Origin: Candidatus Flexifilum breve
GTDB lineage: Bacteria > Chloroflexota > Anaerolineae > Aggregatilineales > Phototrophicaceae
Length of the DNA: 64,000 bases
Direction: 5' to 3'
NCBI GenBank assembly: GCA_016717205.1
Contig: JADKGC010000004.1
Span: 310,001-374,000, forward strand
The notes beneath the pieces are model-generated. The model ran no database searches. It saw nothing but the letters and a program-made list of their open reading frames with translations, and was not told where the DNA came from. Positions 43,413-52,096 of the stretch are shown here, piece after piece (within the stretch, counting starts at the first letter, position 1; each line of letters begins with the position of its first letter). Both the position numbers and the translations under genes were made by a program.

Positions 43413-44708
43413 TTACGAACTCGGTTCGGCGGTGGCGGCGGCGTCTTCTGATGTGCTGTACACCCGGTTGATCGGGACGCCGCACGTGATCAGGAATTCT
43501 TCGAAGGCGGCGAGGCGGTCGGTGTTCGGTTCTTCGAGCGCCTGCTCCATCTCGTAGCCCTCTTGCAACCACGGCGAGGCGACATTGCAGTTGCCCGCGT
43601 TGGCGTAGGTTCGCCCCGCGCGCAGGTAGTATTTCGGATCGGTCGGGTTGGTGTTCATCAGGCGATCATAGGTTTGCAGCGCGTCGTCCAGTTCGAGGCT
43701 GGTGAGCTGAATCGTTGCCAGATAGTCGAGGCACGATACATTCGCCGGGTCGGCGGTGACGCAGCGCTCAATATAGTCGCGCGCCTTATTCGGGTCGCCA
43801 TACGTCTGCATCCAGAAGAAGCCGAGCGCGTAGAGCGCGTCGAGATTATTTGGGTTCTGCTCGACCACGGCTTCGAGCTGTTCCAGCCCGACATCCGCCG
43901 CACCCAGCCCCCAGTTCGCCCAGGCCAGTTCGACGGCGATGTGCGGCAGGTTGGGCGCGAGCTCGTAGGCGGTTTGCAGATCCGCTTGGTAAGCCGCTTG
44001 ATCGAAGTTCGCCGCCAGATTCCACAGCCCGCGCACGTAGAACACCGCCGGATTCTCCGGGTCGATTTCCAGCGCGCGGTCGAGCGTCTGCTCGGCCATT
44101 GACGGCATCCCGGCATCGCTGTACGCGAGCGCCATGTAGGCGAGCGCGGTCGCATTGTTCGGGTCAAGCGAGAGCGCTTGTAACGCGCTGGCGACTGCCT
44201 CGGGATAGCGATCATTGCGGGCGAGGGCGAAGGCCCGGATCGCCCAGGCATCTGACGAGAATGGATTCGCGGTGACGGTTTCTTCGGCGGCGGGTAAGGC
44301 TTCGGCGGCGCGCCCTTCGATCAGCAGGCCATAGGTGTACTGGTAGTACACACGGGCATCATTAGGCGCTCCCGCTTTGGCCTGTTCGTATTCATCCAGC
44401 GCCGTTTCGACCGCGCCCTGCGTCCAGAGCGCGTCGGCGCGCGCGATGCGCTGACTCGGGTCACTGGTGGGCAGCGGTGTCGGCGCGGCGGCGGTCGCCA
44501 GCCCGCTTTGCGCATCGTTCACGCGGTCGCGGATGAATTCCTGCACGGGTGGCCCGAACTCGTCGCGCCGCTCGTAAATCTGGTAGCCGCCGAAGATGAT
44601 GATCGGCGTCAAAATCCACAGCCACAGCCAGCGCAAGCTGGAAACCATATGGCGCTTTTGCCGCTTGCCCACCCGATATTTCTTGGGCGTATTCAAACGC
44701 ATATTCAT
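43413..44708 (-). CDS. membrane-anchored TPR protein
   Basis: 431 residues from ATG 44708 (alternative ATG 44702). A basic head, one membrane helix (WLWLWILTPIIIFGGYQIY), then about eight TPR units, for example AVETALDEYEQAKAGAPNDARVYYQ and AEQTLDRALEIDPENPAVFYVRG, and an Ala/Ser-rich tail. The topology and size match the next upstream gene, so the two are probably old duplicates acting together, perhaps as envelope scaffold. Confidence 0.83.
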   Translation of the reverse strand: MNMRLNTPKKYRVGKRQKRHMVSSLRWLWLWILTPIIIFGGYQIYERRDEFGPPVQEFIRDRVNDAQSGLATAAAPTPLPTSDPSQRIARADALWTQGAVETALDEYEQAKAGAPNDARVYYQYTYGLLIEGRAAEALPAAEETVTANPFSSDAWAIRAFALARNDRYPEAVASALQALSLDPNNATALAYMALAYSDAGMPSMAEQTLDRALEIDPENPAVFYVRGLWNLAANFDQAAYQADLQTAYELAPNLPHIAVELAWANWGLGAADVGLEQLEAVVEQNPNNLDALYALGFFWMQTYGDPNKARDYIERCVTADPANVSCLDYLATIQLTSLELDDALQTYDRLMNTNPTDPKYYLRAGRTYANAGNCNVASPWLQEGYEMEQALEEPNTDRLAAFEEFLITCGVPINRVYSTSEDAAATAEPSS

Positions 44709-44774
44709 AGCGTGCTTACCCGGTAAATGTGCGGAATTGGTGTGGATGGGCGCATACAGGCTCGCGTCCACCAC

Positions 44775-44800
44775 GGGCAGACACCTAGGTCTGCCCCTAC
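44775..44800. repeat. family A palindrome
   Basis: GGGCAGACACCTAGGTCTGC followed by CCCTAC, between the two TPR genes. Confidence 0.8.
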
Positions 44801-44821
44801 GAAATCGACTTGTAACACCAC

Positions 44822-46120
44822 CTAGCTCCCGATGGGTGTCGGCGGGATGGGCGTAGGCGTTGGCGGCTGCGGCAAGGCGCGTCCGGCGTAGCCTTCGCAG
44901 TTTTCGGTGATCAGGCGCAGACCGTTGATCGTGTTGATGATGACCGGATCCTCATCATCGGCCACCAGCGAGACGGCGCGCTGGCGGGTGAGCGCATCGC
45001 TCAGGATCGTCCAGGCGTCGTTGCACTCGCCGAGATAGTAATGAGACAGCCCGCGCAGATAGTAGCACTCGATCTCGTCGGAACCGAGCTCGACGCACGT
45101 TTTGAACGACTCGATGGCACCTTCATAGTTGCGCTGCGGATACATCGTCTGCCCAAGCGCGCGCCAGGCCTGCGGATACTGCGGGTTGATGGTGAGCGCA
45201 TCCTCGCAGTAGCCTTGCCCGCGGCGGTGCTCCCCGATTTCGGTGTAGGTCTCGCACAAGCGCAGATAGGCTTTCGCATTCTGCGGCTGGAAGGACAGCA
45301 CCTGTTCATAGGTAGCAATGGCCAGCGCATAATAGTCGAGGCCGCCGTTCGCGTCGCGTTTGGCGAGCGTGCGATACATACTGGCGAGTTCAAAGTAGGG
45401 CGAGGCGAGGTTCGGGTTGAGCGCGACCGCCTGCTCCAGTTGGTCGAGCGCTTCTTCGTAGCGTCCCACCCAGATCAGCGCCAGCGCATATACGCGCCGC
45501 GCCGATGGATCGAGCGGATCGAGGCGGATCGCTTCTTCCGCGGAGTCGAGCGCCACGTCGTAGCGGTCGATCTGGCGGTAGGCGCTGCTCAAGGCGGTGT
45601 AGAGCGGCGAGAAATTGCGGTCACGCTGCAAGCCCGCCTGCGCGATCGGTACGGCGTTGGCCGGGTCACCATTCAGATCAATGGCCCGTGCCTTGATAAC
45701 GTAACCGCGTGGATCGTTCGAGTTGGCGTTGATCGCCTGATCGCCGATGGCGATGGCGTCCTGATAATAGCCGGGCTCGTCGACGCCGAGTTCCAGCAGG
45801 ACACGTCCATATTCATACATGTAATCGACATTTTGCGGCTGCTGCAGCACCGCCCGGCGGAAATAGTCGCGCGCGCCCTGCATATCCCCGGACATGAACA
45901 AGTTCATGCCCTGCGTCGCCAATTCACTGGCGAAGGGAGTCGGCGGCGGCGCTTGCCCGATCATATCGAGAGCCATCAACTGCAACTTGGAAAATTGACT
46001 GTCGACGAAGAAGAGAAAGGCGCCGATGAGGAGGAAGTAGAGCAGAATCCAGCGCCATGTCCCGCGTTTTTTCCGATGGTCACGGAAGAGCGGTTTCGTA
46101 TAGTCGCGTTTGATCTGCAT
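44822..46120 (-). CDS. membrane-anchored TPR protein (paralogue)
   Basis: 432 residues. Basic head MQIKRDYTKPLFRDHRKKRG, one membrane helix (WILLYFLLIGAFLFF), then about nine TPR units (GARDYFRRAVLQQPQNVDYMYEYG, EALDQLEQAVALNPNLASPYFELA and others) and a PTPTPIPPTP tail. It has the same plan as the downstream TPR gene and lies upstream of it on the same strand. Confidence 0.85.
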   Translation of the reverse strand: MQIKRDYTKPLFRDHRKKRGTWRWILLYFLLIGAFLFFVDSQFSKLQLMALDMIGQAPPPTPFASELATQGMNLFMSGDMQGARDYFRRAVLQQPQNVDYMYEYGRVLLELGVDEPGYYQDAIAIGDQAINANSNDPRGYVIKARAIDLNGDPANAVPIAQAGLQRDRNFSPLYTALSSAYRQIDRYDVALDSAEEAIRLDPLDPSARRVYALALIWVGRYEEALDQLEQAVALNPNLASPYFELASMYRTLAKRDANGGLDYYALAIATYEQVLSFQPQNAKAYLRLCETYTEIGEHRRGQGYCEDALTINPQYPQAWRALGQTMYPQRNYEGAIESFKTCVELGSDEIECYYLRGLSHYYLGECNDAWTILSDALTRQRAVSLVADDEDPVIINTINGLRLITENCEGYAGRALPQPPTPTPIPPTPIGS

Positions 46121-46226
46121 AGTTTCTTACGAAGTTACCTCATTAGTGTAATAGCTTGTGCTTGATTGCACTCAGTGTCCATTATACTGATCTCAGGGCG
46201 CTTGTTCTAGAGAGGTTCATTTCGGC

Positions 46227-47987
46227 GTGACGCTGGCCATCAATGCTCTGACCATTAATACCGTATTGGGAGCGGCCTGCATTCTCGTGATGCTGGCGCT
46301 GACCTTGTACGCTTGGTCACGGCAGGATAACTTTACCGGCGGGCGCTTGTTTTCGCTGCTGATACTGTGCGAAGCGATTGAAGTTGCGGGCTACACGTTG
46401 GAAATCATCAGCCCCGGCCCGGCCATGTCGCTGACCGCCAGCAAAATTCAGTATATCGGCGTGTTCAGTGTGCTGCTGTGGTTCATCTTCACCCTGAAAT
46501 TCGCTGGGTACGGGGCTATCGCGGAGCGCGTCGGCTGGTTTTTGGCGATTGTGCCCACTGGCATTTTCGCGCTGGCCGTCACCAATGAACTGCACGGGCT
46601 GATCTGGCGCGACATCCATGTGCTGACGACGCCCGCTTTCAACGTGTTTCAGGCGGAATATGGGCCGCTGTTTTACGTGTATTTCGTGTATACGGTGCTG
46701 CTGCTGGGGAGCGGCGTGGGGCTGCTGGTGCGCGCGCATGTCCGCCAGTGGCGGTTGTATCGCTGGCAGATGATCCTGTGGCTGGCGGGCACGCTGATCC
46801 CTGCCGCGGGGCAGTATGCGACCGTGTTTGGCTGGTACTTGATCGAAGGCGTCCACCCGATCCCGATCAGCTATCTGGTCGGCGCGGGGCTGCTGACAAT
46901 TGCCGTGTTCCGGCTGCGCTTCGTCGAAGTGCTGCCCGTGCCCTACGAAACGATCTTCACCAGTTCGCCCAATCCGGTGATCGTGTGTGATCTCAAGCGG
47001 CGGGTGCTGGTGTTCAATCCCGCGGCCAATCCGTTTGTGCAGGCCACGCGCGGCGAGGTCATTGGCCTGCCGCTAACGGCAGCGTGCCCCGAACTGGCGC
47101 GGGCGCTCGGTGATCAGTTTGACGCGGAGGACGTGCATTTCAAGGGCGCGGATTATAAGGTGCGGGTCGCGCCGTCACTGGCGCGTTCCGGGCAAATGCG
47201 CGGCCACATCATCATCCTGAGCGATATCACCCTCATCCGACAGGTCGAACGCGAACAGCAGGCGCTGCTGGCGCGCATCAGCCGCCTTGAAGAACTGAAG
47301 ACGGAAATGATCCGCATGGGCGCGCACGATCTCAAGACGCCGCTCGGCATGATCAAGGGGTATCTCGAACTGATCCGCGAACAGGACCCCGCCACGCCGA
47401 TCAGCGACGTGCAGACCTATCTCGAACATATGGATCGGGCGTCGAGCAAGATTTTCCAGATCGTCAACGATATCTTTTCATTGGATCGCATTGAACGGAT
47501 GGCCGCCGAGCAGACGATGGCGCAGGTTGACCTGACCGCGCTGGTCCGAGAGACGGCGGAGGGCATGAGCCGATCAGCCGCGGACAAGCCGCTGACCTAC
47601 ACGGTGAGCATTGCTGATGCGCCGCTTTCCGTCTGCGGTGACTCCGTGCAGCTCCGCGAGGCCGTGACCAACCTGATCAGCAACGCCATCAAATACACGC
47701 CGCCGGGCGGGACCGTGCGCGTACGGCTGTACACCGAATCCGATCAGATCGCGTTTGCGGTGACCGACACGGGTGTGGGCATCCCCGCCGAGATGCAGGC
47801 GAAACTCTTTCACCCGTTCTACCGGGTGCGCACGCGGGAAACAGTCAAAATCGAAGGGACGGGGTTGGGCCTGTACCTCGTCAAGGGGATCGTCGAGCGG
47901 CACTCCGGCAGCATGTTCCTCCAGAGCGAGTATGGCACGGGCAGCACGTTTGGTTTTCGCCTGCCGCCTTATCAGGGCACAGCGTAG
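46227..47987 (+). CDS. sensor histidine kinase, 7TM + PAS
   Basis: 586 residues from GTG 46227, with AGAGAGG upstream. Seven N-terminal membrane helices (residues 10-235) fit the 7TM histidine-kinase input domain (HisKA_7TM type). A PAS domain follows (VPYETIFTSSPNPVIVCDLKRRVLVF, 240-340), then HisKA with H-box GAHDLKTPLGMIKGYL and HATPase with NLISNAIKYTPPGG, DTGVGIPAEM and GTGLGLYLVKGIVERH. No response regulator gene is adjacent, so it is an orphan kinase. Confidence 0.92.
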   Translation: MTLAINALTINTVLGAACILVMLALTLYAWSRQDNFTGGRLFSLLILCEAIEVAGYTLEIISPGPAMSLTASKIQYIGVFSVLLWFIFTLKFAGYGAIAERVGWFLAIVPTGIFALAVTNELHGLIWRDIHVLTTPAFNVFQAEYGPLFYVYFVYTVLLLGSGVGLLVRAHVRQWRLYRWQMILWLAGTLIPAAGQYATVFGWYLIEGVHPIPISYLVGAGLLTIAVFRLRFVEVLPVPYETIFTSSPNPVIVCDLKRRVLVFNPAANPFVQATRGEVIGLPLTAACPELARALGDQFDAEDVHFKGADYKVRVAPSLARSGQMRGHIIILSDITLIRQVEREQQALLARISRLEELKTEMIRMGAHDLKTPLGMIKGYLELIREQDPATPISDVQTYLEHMDRASSKIFQIVNDIFSLDRIERMAAEQTMAQVDLTALVRETAEGMSRSAADKPLTYTVSIADAPLSVCGDSVQLREAVTNLISNAIKYTPPGGTVRVRLYTESDQIAFAVTDTGVGIPAEMQAKLFHPFYRVRTRETVKIEGTGLGLYLVKGIVERHSGSMFLQSEYGTGSTFGFRLPPYQGTA

Positions 47988-47997
47988 AGATTAGCCT

Positions 47998-48281
47998 TAC
48001 CCCACCCCCGGCCCTGTCAGGGGTAGGTTTTTAATTGTAGGGACGAGGCATGCCTCGTCCTCGGTAGAAAATCGCACCAGAACCGCTCCGCGTAACGCTT
48101 TGATTTTCCTCACTTATGGAAATAGATGACGGATGGGTTGCCCTCTCCAGAGAAAGACAGGACGAGGCATGCCTCGTCCCTACAGATTCTTTGGCGAAGG
48201 AACCCCAGGTTCCATTGGGAACCATGAAAAACCTACCCCTGTCAGCACCCCCGGCCTCTCCCCGAATTCAGGGAGGGGAGC
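47998..48281. repeat. long composite repeat with CAGGGGTAGGTTTTT arms
   Basis: CAGGGGTAGGTTTTT (48018-48032) and AAAAACCTACCCCTG (48227-48241) flank two GACGAGGCATGCCTCGTCC units (48041-48060, 48160-48183). Ends in CCGAATTCAGGGAGGGG. Second copy of the 22616-22884 architecture. I see no gene between 47,990 and 48,395. Confidence 0.78.
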
Positions 48282-48385
48282 CAGAAGTATCCCGCAGGCC
48301 GAAACAGTTTTCGTAGGGACGCGATTTATCGCGTCCGCTGATCGCTATGCCCCTCGCCCGTGGGAGAGGGGACTTAGGGGTGAGG
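48282..48385. repeat. family A unit and family B hairpin
   Basis: GTAGGGACGCGATTTATCGC at 48314 and CCCCTCGCCCGTGGGAGAGGGG near 48350-48373. Confidence 0.7.
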
Positions 48386-48395
48386 CGGATCGCCC

Positions 48396-49268
48396 TTACA
48401 GCGTCATGGCGAACCAGTCCGCCGTCGCCTTGATGGTCGCTTCCGCCAGCGTTTGATCGTCGGTCAGCACGTTGTAGATGTGATCCGCGCCGGGGACGAG
48501 GTACGACGCGCGGAGCGCGCCCTGCGCGTTTTCGCGATACCAGTCGAGGAAGTCGGCGGAACCGTCTTCCGAACCTGCAACGACCATGAACGAACCCGTG
48601 TAGTTCGGGAATTCCGTCTGATAGTCGAAGTCTTCCAACCCGGTGAAGAAGCCATTACCCAGCGTGACCATGCGCCAGCCGAGGTCGATCTCGACTGTGC
48701 CATTGGCCGCGGCGGCGTCAAAGTTCTCCTGCGTTAATTCTTCGATGAAGATGTCGCGCAGGTTGCCAAACGTTGACCACAGCGCCATCGACTTGAAGGC
48801 GTCGGGGTTTTCGCCCGCGGTGAACACGGTGATCCCGCCGCCGAGGCTGAAACCGAGAATGCCGAGGCGCGATGCATCGACGCCGTCCAGACTTTGGAGG
48901 TATTGGAGCGCGACTTCCGCGTCCGCAACCATGCCGCTGACCGTGCTCTCGGCCATGTCGCCCGCGCTTTCGCCCCACCCGCTGAAGTCGATGCGCAGGG
49001 AGCCAATGCCGCGTTCGGCGAGGGCGGCGGCGAGGCGCAGGTACATATCGCCGACTTCATTGCGTGAGCTGGCGAAGCCATGCAGCATGAGCACAGCGGG
49101 AACGGGGGAGTCTGATTCCGGTACATTCAGCGTCCCGACGACGCCATTCTCAAGAGTGATCACAGTTTCTCCATCGTTGACGGGGGCGGCATCCTGAGCC
49201 AACGCGACTCCGGCGAAGCTCAACAGGCACACGAGCGTGAGCGCAAAGGCGAACAAACGCAGTTTCAT
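48396..49268 (-). CDS. secreted alpha/beta hydrolase
   Basis: 290 residues. Signal peptide to about residue 24 (GVALAQD). Core motifs: VLMLHGFASSRNEV (oxyanion turn HGF), RIDFSGWGESAG, the nucleophile elbow GFSLGG, VVAGSEDG (acid) and GADHIYN (His). Of the peptidase-S9/dienelactone-hydrolase-like type with serine nucleophile. Ester or peptide substrate unknown. It is divergent from the truncated gene at 49401. Confidence 0.88.
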   Translation of the reverse strand: MKLRLFAFALTLVCLLSFAGVALAQDAAPVNDGETVITLENGVVGTLNVPESDSPVPAVLMLHGFASSRNEVGDMYLRLAAALAERGIGSLRIDFSGWGESAGDMAESTVSGMVADAEVALQYLQSLDGVDASRLGILGFSLGGGITVFTAGENPDAFKSMALWSTFGNLRDIFIEELTQENFDAAAANGTVEIDLGWRMVTLGNGFFTGLEDFDYQTEFPNYTGSFMVVAGSEDGSADFLDWYRENAQGALRASYLVPGADHIYNVLTDDQTLAEATIKATADWFAMTL

Positions 49269-49398
49269 AATGGTGCTCCTTCAAAAGAGAATATACCCTG
49301 TGGAGTATAGCTCTGTGGCGGTGAATGGGGGCGGTGGTAGCGGCTGATTAGGGCTGGGAGTAGGATCAAGTCGAGATTGGTTGCACCTAGGATGGTGG

Positions 49399-51444
49399 TT
49401 ATGAACAACACGATTCTGGCAGCGGACGCGGCGGTTGATCTCCAACTGCACACGTTGGAGAAGGAGAGATACTCACTGATTTTTGGGCGGCTTTCTCCGT
49501 CCGGGCTTCATCCGTTTTCGCATAGGTGAAATGCGCCGGATACTTCTTCTCCCCTGCATAGTGCGGCGCGAAGCTGCCATTGCCAAAGTGATAGGCATAC
49601 CGCTTCTGGATATCCTGCCAGGTGAGGATGGGGAACGCCCGCATGATCGTCACCTGCGGCACATTGCCTTCGACCATCTGCTTAAGCTGCTGCAAATCGT
49701 GTTTTGACCAGAAGAGACGCTTACCGGCGCGGGTGAATGTCCGCCGGGTTTCGGTGCCGTCCCGCCACTGAACAATCACTTCCCGGTTCAGGATATCAAG
49801 CCGTCGAACCAGGATGCGATGGGCGAATGCCTCAAACAACTCGCGGCGTTTATCTCCAGCGACCTGCTCCCAATGGGTGATGACCGTCTGAAGCACTGGA
49901 CGCGCTTCCAGCAGACCTCGCTGGTAATGCTCGCTCGTCGCAAGATTCGCCAGTTCTGCGGTGAGCCGCTCAATTTCGCGCTCATTGGCTTCGTAGCTGG
50001 CTTCCAGATTCTTGACGATACCGGGATTGGAGATCGCCTTCAGGTTGTCCAGAATGGTCTGTTTGCTGCGTTCGGCACTGCGAATATCCTGCTCAATCCG
50101 CCGCTTCTCACTGTGACCGCTGTGTTCCGTCGTCTCCAATGCCTGCTGCCAGATCACTTCGTCAATCGTCGTAGCTTCTAACCGTTCCAGCAGCATTTTG
50201 TCCACTGCTTCGTCTACCACCGCCGCTTTGACCGTCATTTGCACTTCGATTCGTTCGTCATGCAGGATATAGCCATAGTTGCGGTTGGTGTGATTGTAGA
50301 CCGAGTTGTAGCGGCGCAGTTCATAGCCTTCGAGCTGATCCGAGAAAACCAGTCCACTGTAAGTCGGGGGGTCGCATTCGCGTTCCTCGACAGCGTGGCG
50401 GGTCCAAGGACGATAGGGGACGTAATGGGCGTTCGGTTCGCCGTAGAAATCGGTGGACGACAGTGAATTGAATGCCACCATGAAGACATCTTCCGGCACA
50501 ATAGGCTCGTGATTATGCCAGCAGACGATAGCTTTCTTGTGAACCCAGTGTCCGATGTAGACCACGTTCGTCAGCAGGTTGTGCAAGCCTGACTTGGAGG
50601 GCATGATGCGTCCGGTGATGTTGGAGCGATAGCGGAACCAGTTTTCGATACGGAAGCCTTCTGGAACCTGTTTAGCGAGATCATCTGGTATGAACGGTCC
50701 GTGCTGCTCGATGTGTTCCCACGTCGCCTGAAAGTTGCGTCCCTTCTCACGGAACAGCTCAAAGTACGCCAGCACCAGATCAGCGCCCGGCGCGAACGGG
50801 ATGTACTTGCGCCACTCAGGATTGCGTTCCCCATTCGGGAGCGTTCGGCGCATATCCACCATATACCCCAGCGCAATGGTACGACCCGCCCAGAGTCCCT
50901 GCTCAATCAGGTAATCCCGGCTTTTGTGCAGTCGTCCCTTGATGTGATACTCCAGAAAATCCGCCGCCCGCTGTGCTTCCTCGCGGAACATCTTCAGATA
51001 GTAGGCTCCCATTGTCGGATGATTGAAGTCATACACCACGCTGGGAGTCATCACCCGCACATTTTTGCGTTTGCAGGCATCCAGAAAGATGTTGGTCTGA
51101 ATCATGGTGACATCGCGGAAGAAACGATCCACATCCTGGGCAGCAACCAGACCGATGCGGTCATGCTCGATATGGTCATAAAGCAGCGACATACCGGGGC
51201 GGTCTTCAATCTTCTTCGTGCCGCTGATCCCTGCATCCATATCAATCATGTAGATGCTGTCGCGCATCCAGCCGAGCTTCAGCAGGTGTTCGATCATATC
51301 CACTGTTTGCAGGGTGGTGGAGATGTTACCGATCTGCGCCTCAGACGATTGACGATAGTAAACGGCAGCCGGACGATCTACAGGCAGGGGAGCTGCGCGA
51401 TACGGGTCAACCGGCGCTTTAGGCAGGCGTTGGTAGCGTGGCAT
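49399..51444 (-). CDS. large serine recombinase (integrase)
   Basis: 681 residues. The resolvase catalytic domain starts at AVYYRQSS, with Tyr29, Arg31 and probable nucleophile Ser33. It continues with DAGISGTKKIEDRPG and VAAQDVDRFFRD. A recombinase domain (TNVVYIGHWVHKKAIV), a linker, and a long coiled coil (KRRIEQDIRSAERSKQTILDNL to about 530) follow. The C-terminus has DNA-contact segments (LVRRLDILNREVIVQWRDG) and a final tail (about 30 residues) that runs into host DNA across the putative attL, so the native protein may have ended slightly differently. It integrates and excises the element to its right. Confidence 0.92.
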   Translation of the reverse strand: MPRYQRLPKAPVDPYRAAPLPVDRPAAVYYRQSSEAQIGNISTTLQTVDMIEHLLKLGWMRDSIYMIDMDAGISGTKKIEDRPGMSLLYDHIEHDRIGLVAAQDVDRFFRDVTMIQTNIFLDACKRKNVRVMTPSVVYDFNHPTMGAYYLKMFREEAQRAADFLEYHIKGRLHKSRDYLIEQGLWAGRTIALGYMVDMRRTLPNGERNPEWRKYIPFAPGADLVLAYFELFREKGRNFQATWEHIEQHGPFIPDDLAKQVPEGFRIENWFRYRSNITGRIMPSKSGLHNLLTNVVYIGHWVHKKAIVCWHNHEPIVPEDVFMVAFNSLSSTDFYGEPNAHYVPYRPWTRHAVEERECDPPTYSGLVFSDQLEGYELRRYNSVYNHTNRNYGYILHDERIEVQMTVKAAVVDEAVDKMLLERLEATTIDEVIWQQALETTEHSGHSEKRRIEQDIRSAERSKQTILDNLKAISNPGIVKNLEASYEANEREIERLTAELANLATSEHYQRGLLEARPVLQTVITHWEQVAGDKRRELFEAFAHRILVRRLDILNREVIVQWRDGTETRRTFTRAGKRLFWSKHDLQQLKQMVEGNVPQVTIMRAFPILTWQDIQKRYAYHFGNGSFAPHYAGEKKYPAHFTYAKTDEARTEKAAQKSVSISPSPTCAVGDQPPRPLPESCCS
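49401..49529 (+). pseudogene. truncated host gene start (PHP-type), cut by integration
   Basis: ATG 49401 has AGGATGGTGG just before it and encodes MNNTILAADAAVDLQLHT, then loses any protein character and stops at 49527. VDLQLHT resembles the first metal-binding strand of PHP-domain phosphoesterases, which would continue with SDG. The break coincides with a 23-bp dyad at 49439-49461 and with the tail of the serine recombinase read on the other strand. It is best seen as the 5' stump of a host gene whose remainder lies beyond the right end of the inserted element. Confidence 0.6.
49439..49461. other. candidate attL attachment site
   Basis: 8-bp arms TCTCCAAC/GTTGGAGA around TGCACAC. Large serine recombinases use imperfect dyads with a central dinucleotide, usually beside their own gene. 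It lies exactly where host coding sequence ends. Confidence 0.5.
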
Positions 51445-51536
51445 CTGGCTTGTTCCTCCTTTCTTTGTTCAACGAAAAACGCCTTACCTCTGCGAGTAGA
51501 TACAGCAGAAGCAAGGCGCGTGTTGTACAATGCGTC

Positions 51537-51749
51537 TTAGCCCTGCGTGGTGGTTGCATCACTCGCCGGGTCAGGCAGGTCGGAGTGTTGGACCACTTCG
51601 GCCTGTTGCAAAACAATCTCGGTTGACCTACTGCCAGTGTACTGTGTTTCGCGCAGTTGTGCAACGATATGCAGCAGGGTTTTTGAGAGTTTGACCAGGT
51701 TGATGCCTTCATCTTTCGGTTTTTCCAGTGTCTCAGGCACTCGGCTCAT
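51537..51749 (-). CDS. small element protein, unknown
   Basis: 70 residues from ATG 51749 (earlier ATG 51764), with GGAGCC upstream. Helical centre INLVKLSKTLLHIVAQLRETQY. It overlaps the RHH-like gene by 17 bases and precedes the recombinase, so it probably belongs to the same transcript. Not recognised. Confidence 0.5.
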   Translation of the reverse strand: MSRVPETLEKPKDEGINLVKLSKTLLHIVAQLRETQYTGSRSTEIVLQQAEVVQHSDLPDPASDATTTQG

Positions 51750-51951
51750 GGCGGCTCCATTCATCCTGGCTGAAGTGCTGCACCGCCTGATTGAGAAAAT
51801 GCCGCGCCAGCGTCGAAGCAGAGGTATTGAGCCGCTTCGCCAGCGCGTGTAGGGCGGCTTTCTCCACCGTTGACATGCGAATGCAAAAGTAGGTGTCGCG
51901 CGGTGGGTCGGCTGGTGGTAACGTGAGTGGATATTGGGTTACGGGCTGCAT
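51733..51951 (-). CDS. small ribbon-helix-helix-like DNA-binding protein
   Basis: 72 residues. A strand FCIRMSTVEK followed by two helices ALHALAKRLNTSASTLARHF fits the RHH (Arc/MobC) fold. Likely an autoregulator or accessory factor of the recombinase operon. Upstream, GATA-N9-TATC around TGTACA (about 51975-51992) could be its operator. Confidence 0.62.
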   Translation of the reverse strand: MQPVTQYPLTLPPADPPRDTYFCIRMSTVEKAALHALAKRLNTSASTLARHFLNQAVQHFSQDEWSRHEPSA

Positions 51952-52096
51952 ACTCGATTTGCTGTCCTTATGTGATACGTGTACAATATCAGGATAGCAA
52001 AGTGAGCCACCTCAAACTGTGTAATTCTACAGTTTTGCCCCGTCAGTTTTGACAATCTCTATGTAATTTTACATTTATGAGTCACAGAGCGGAAAA

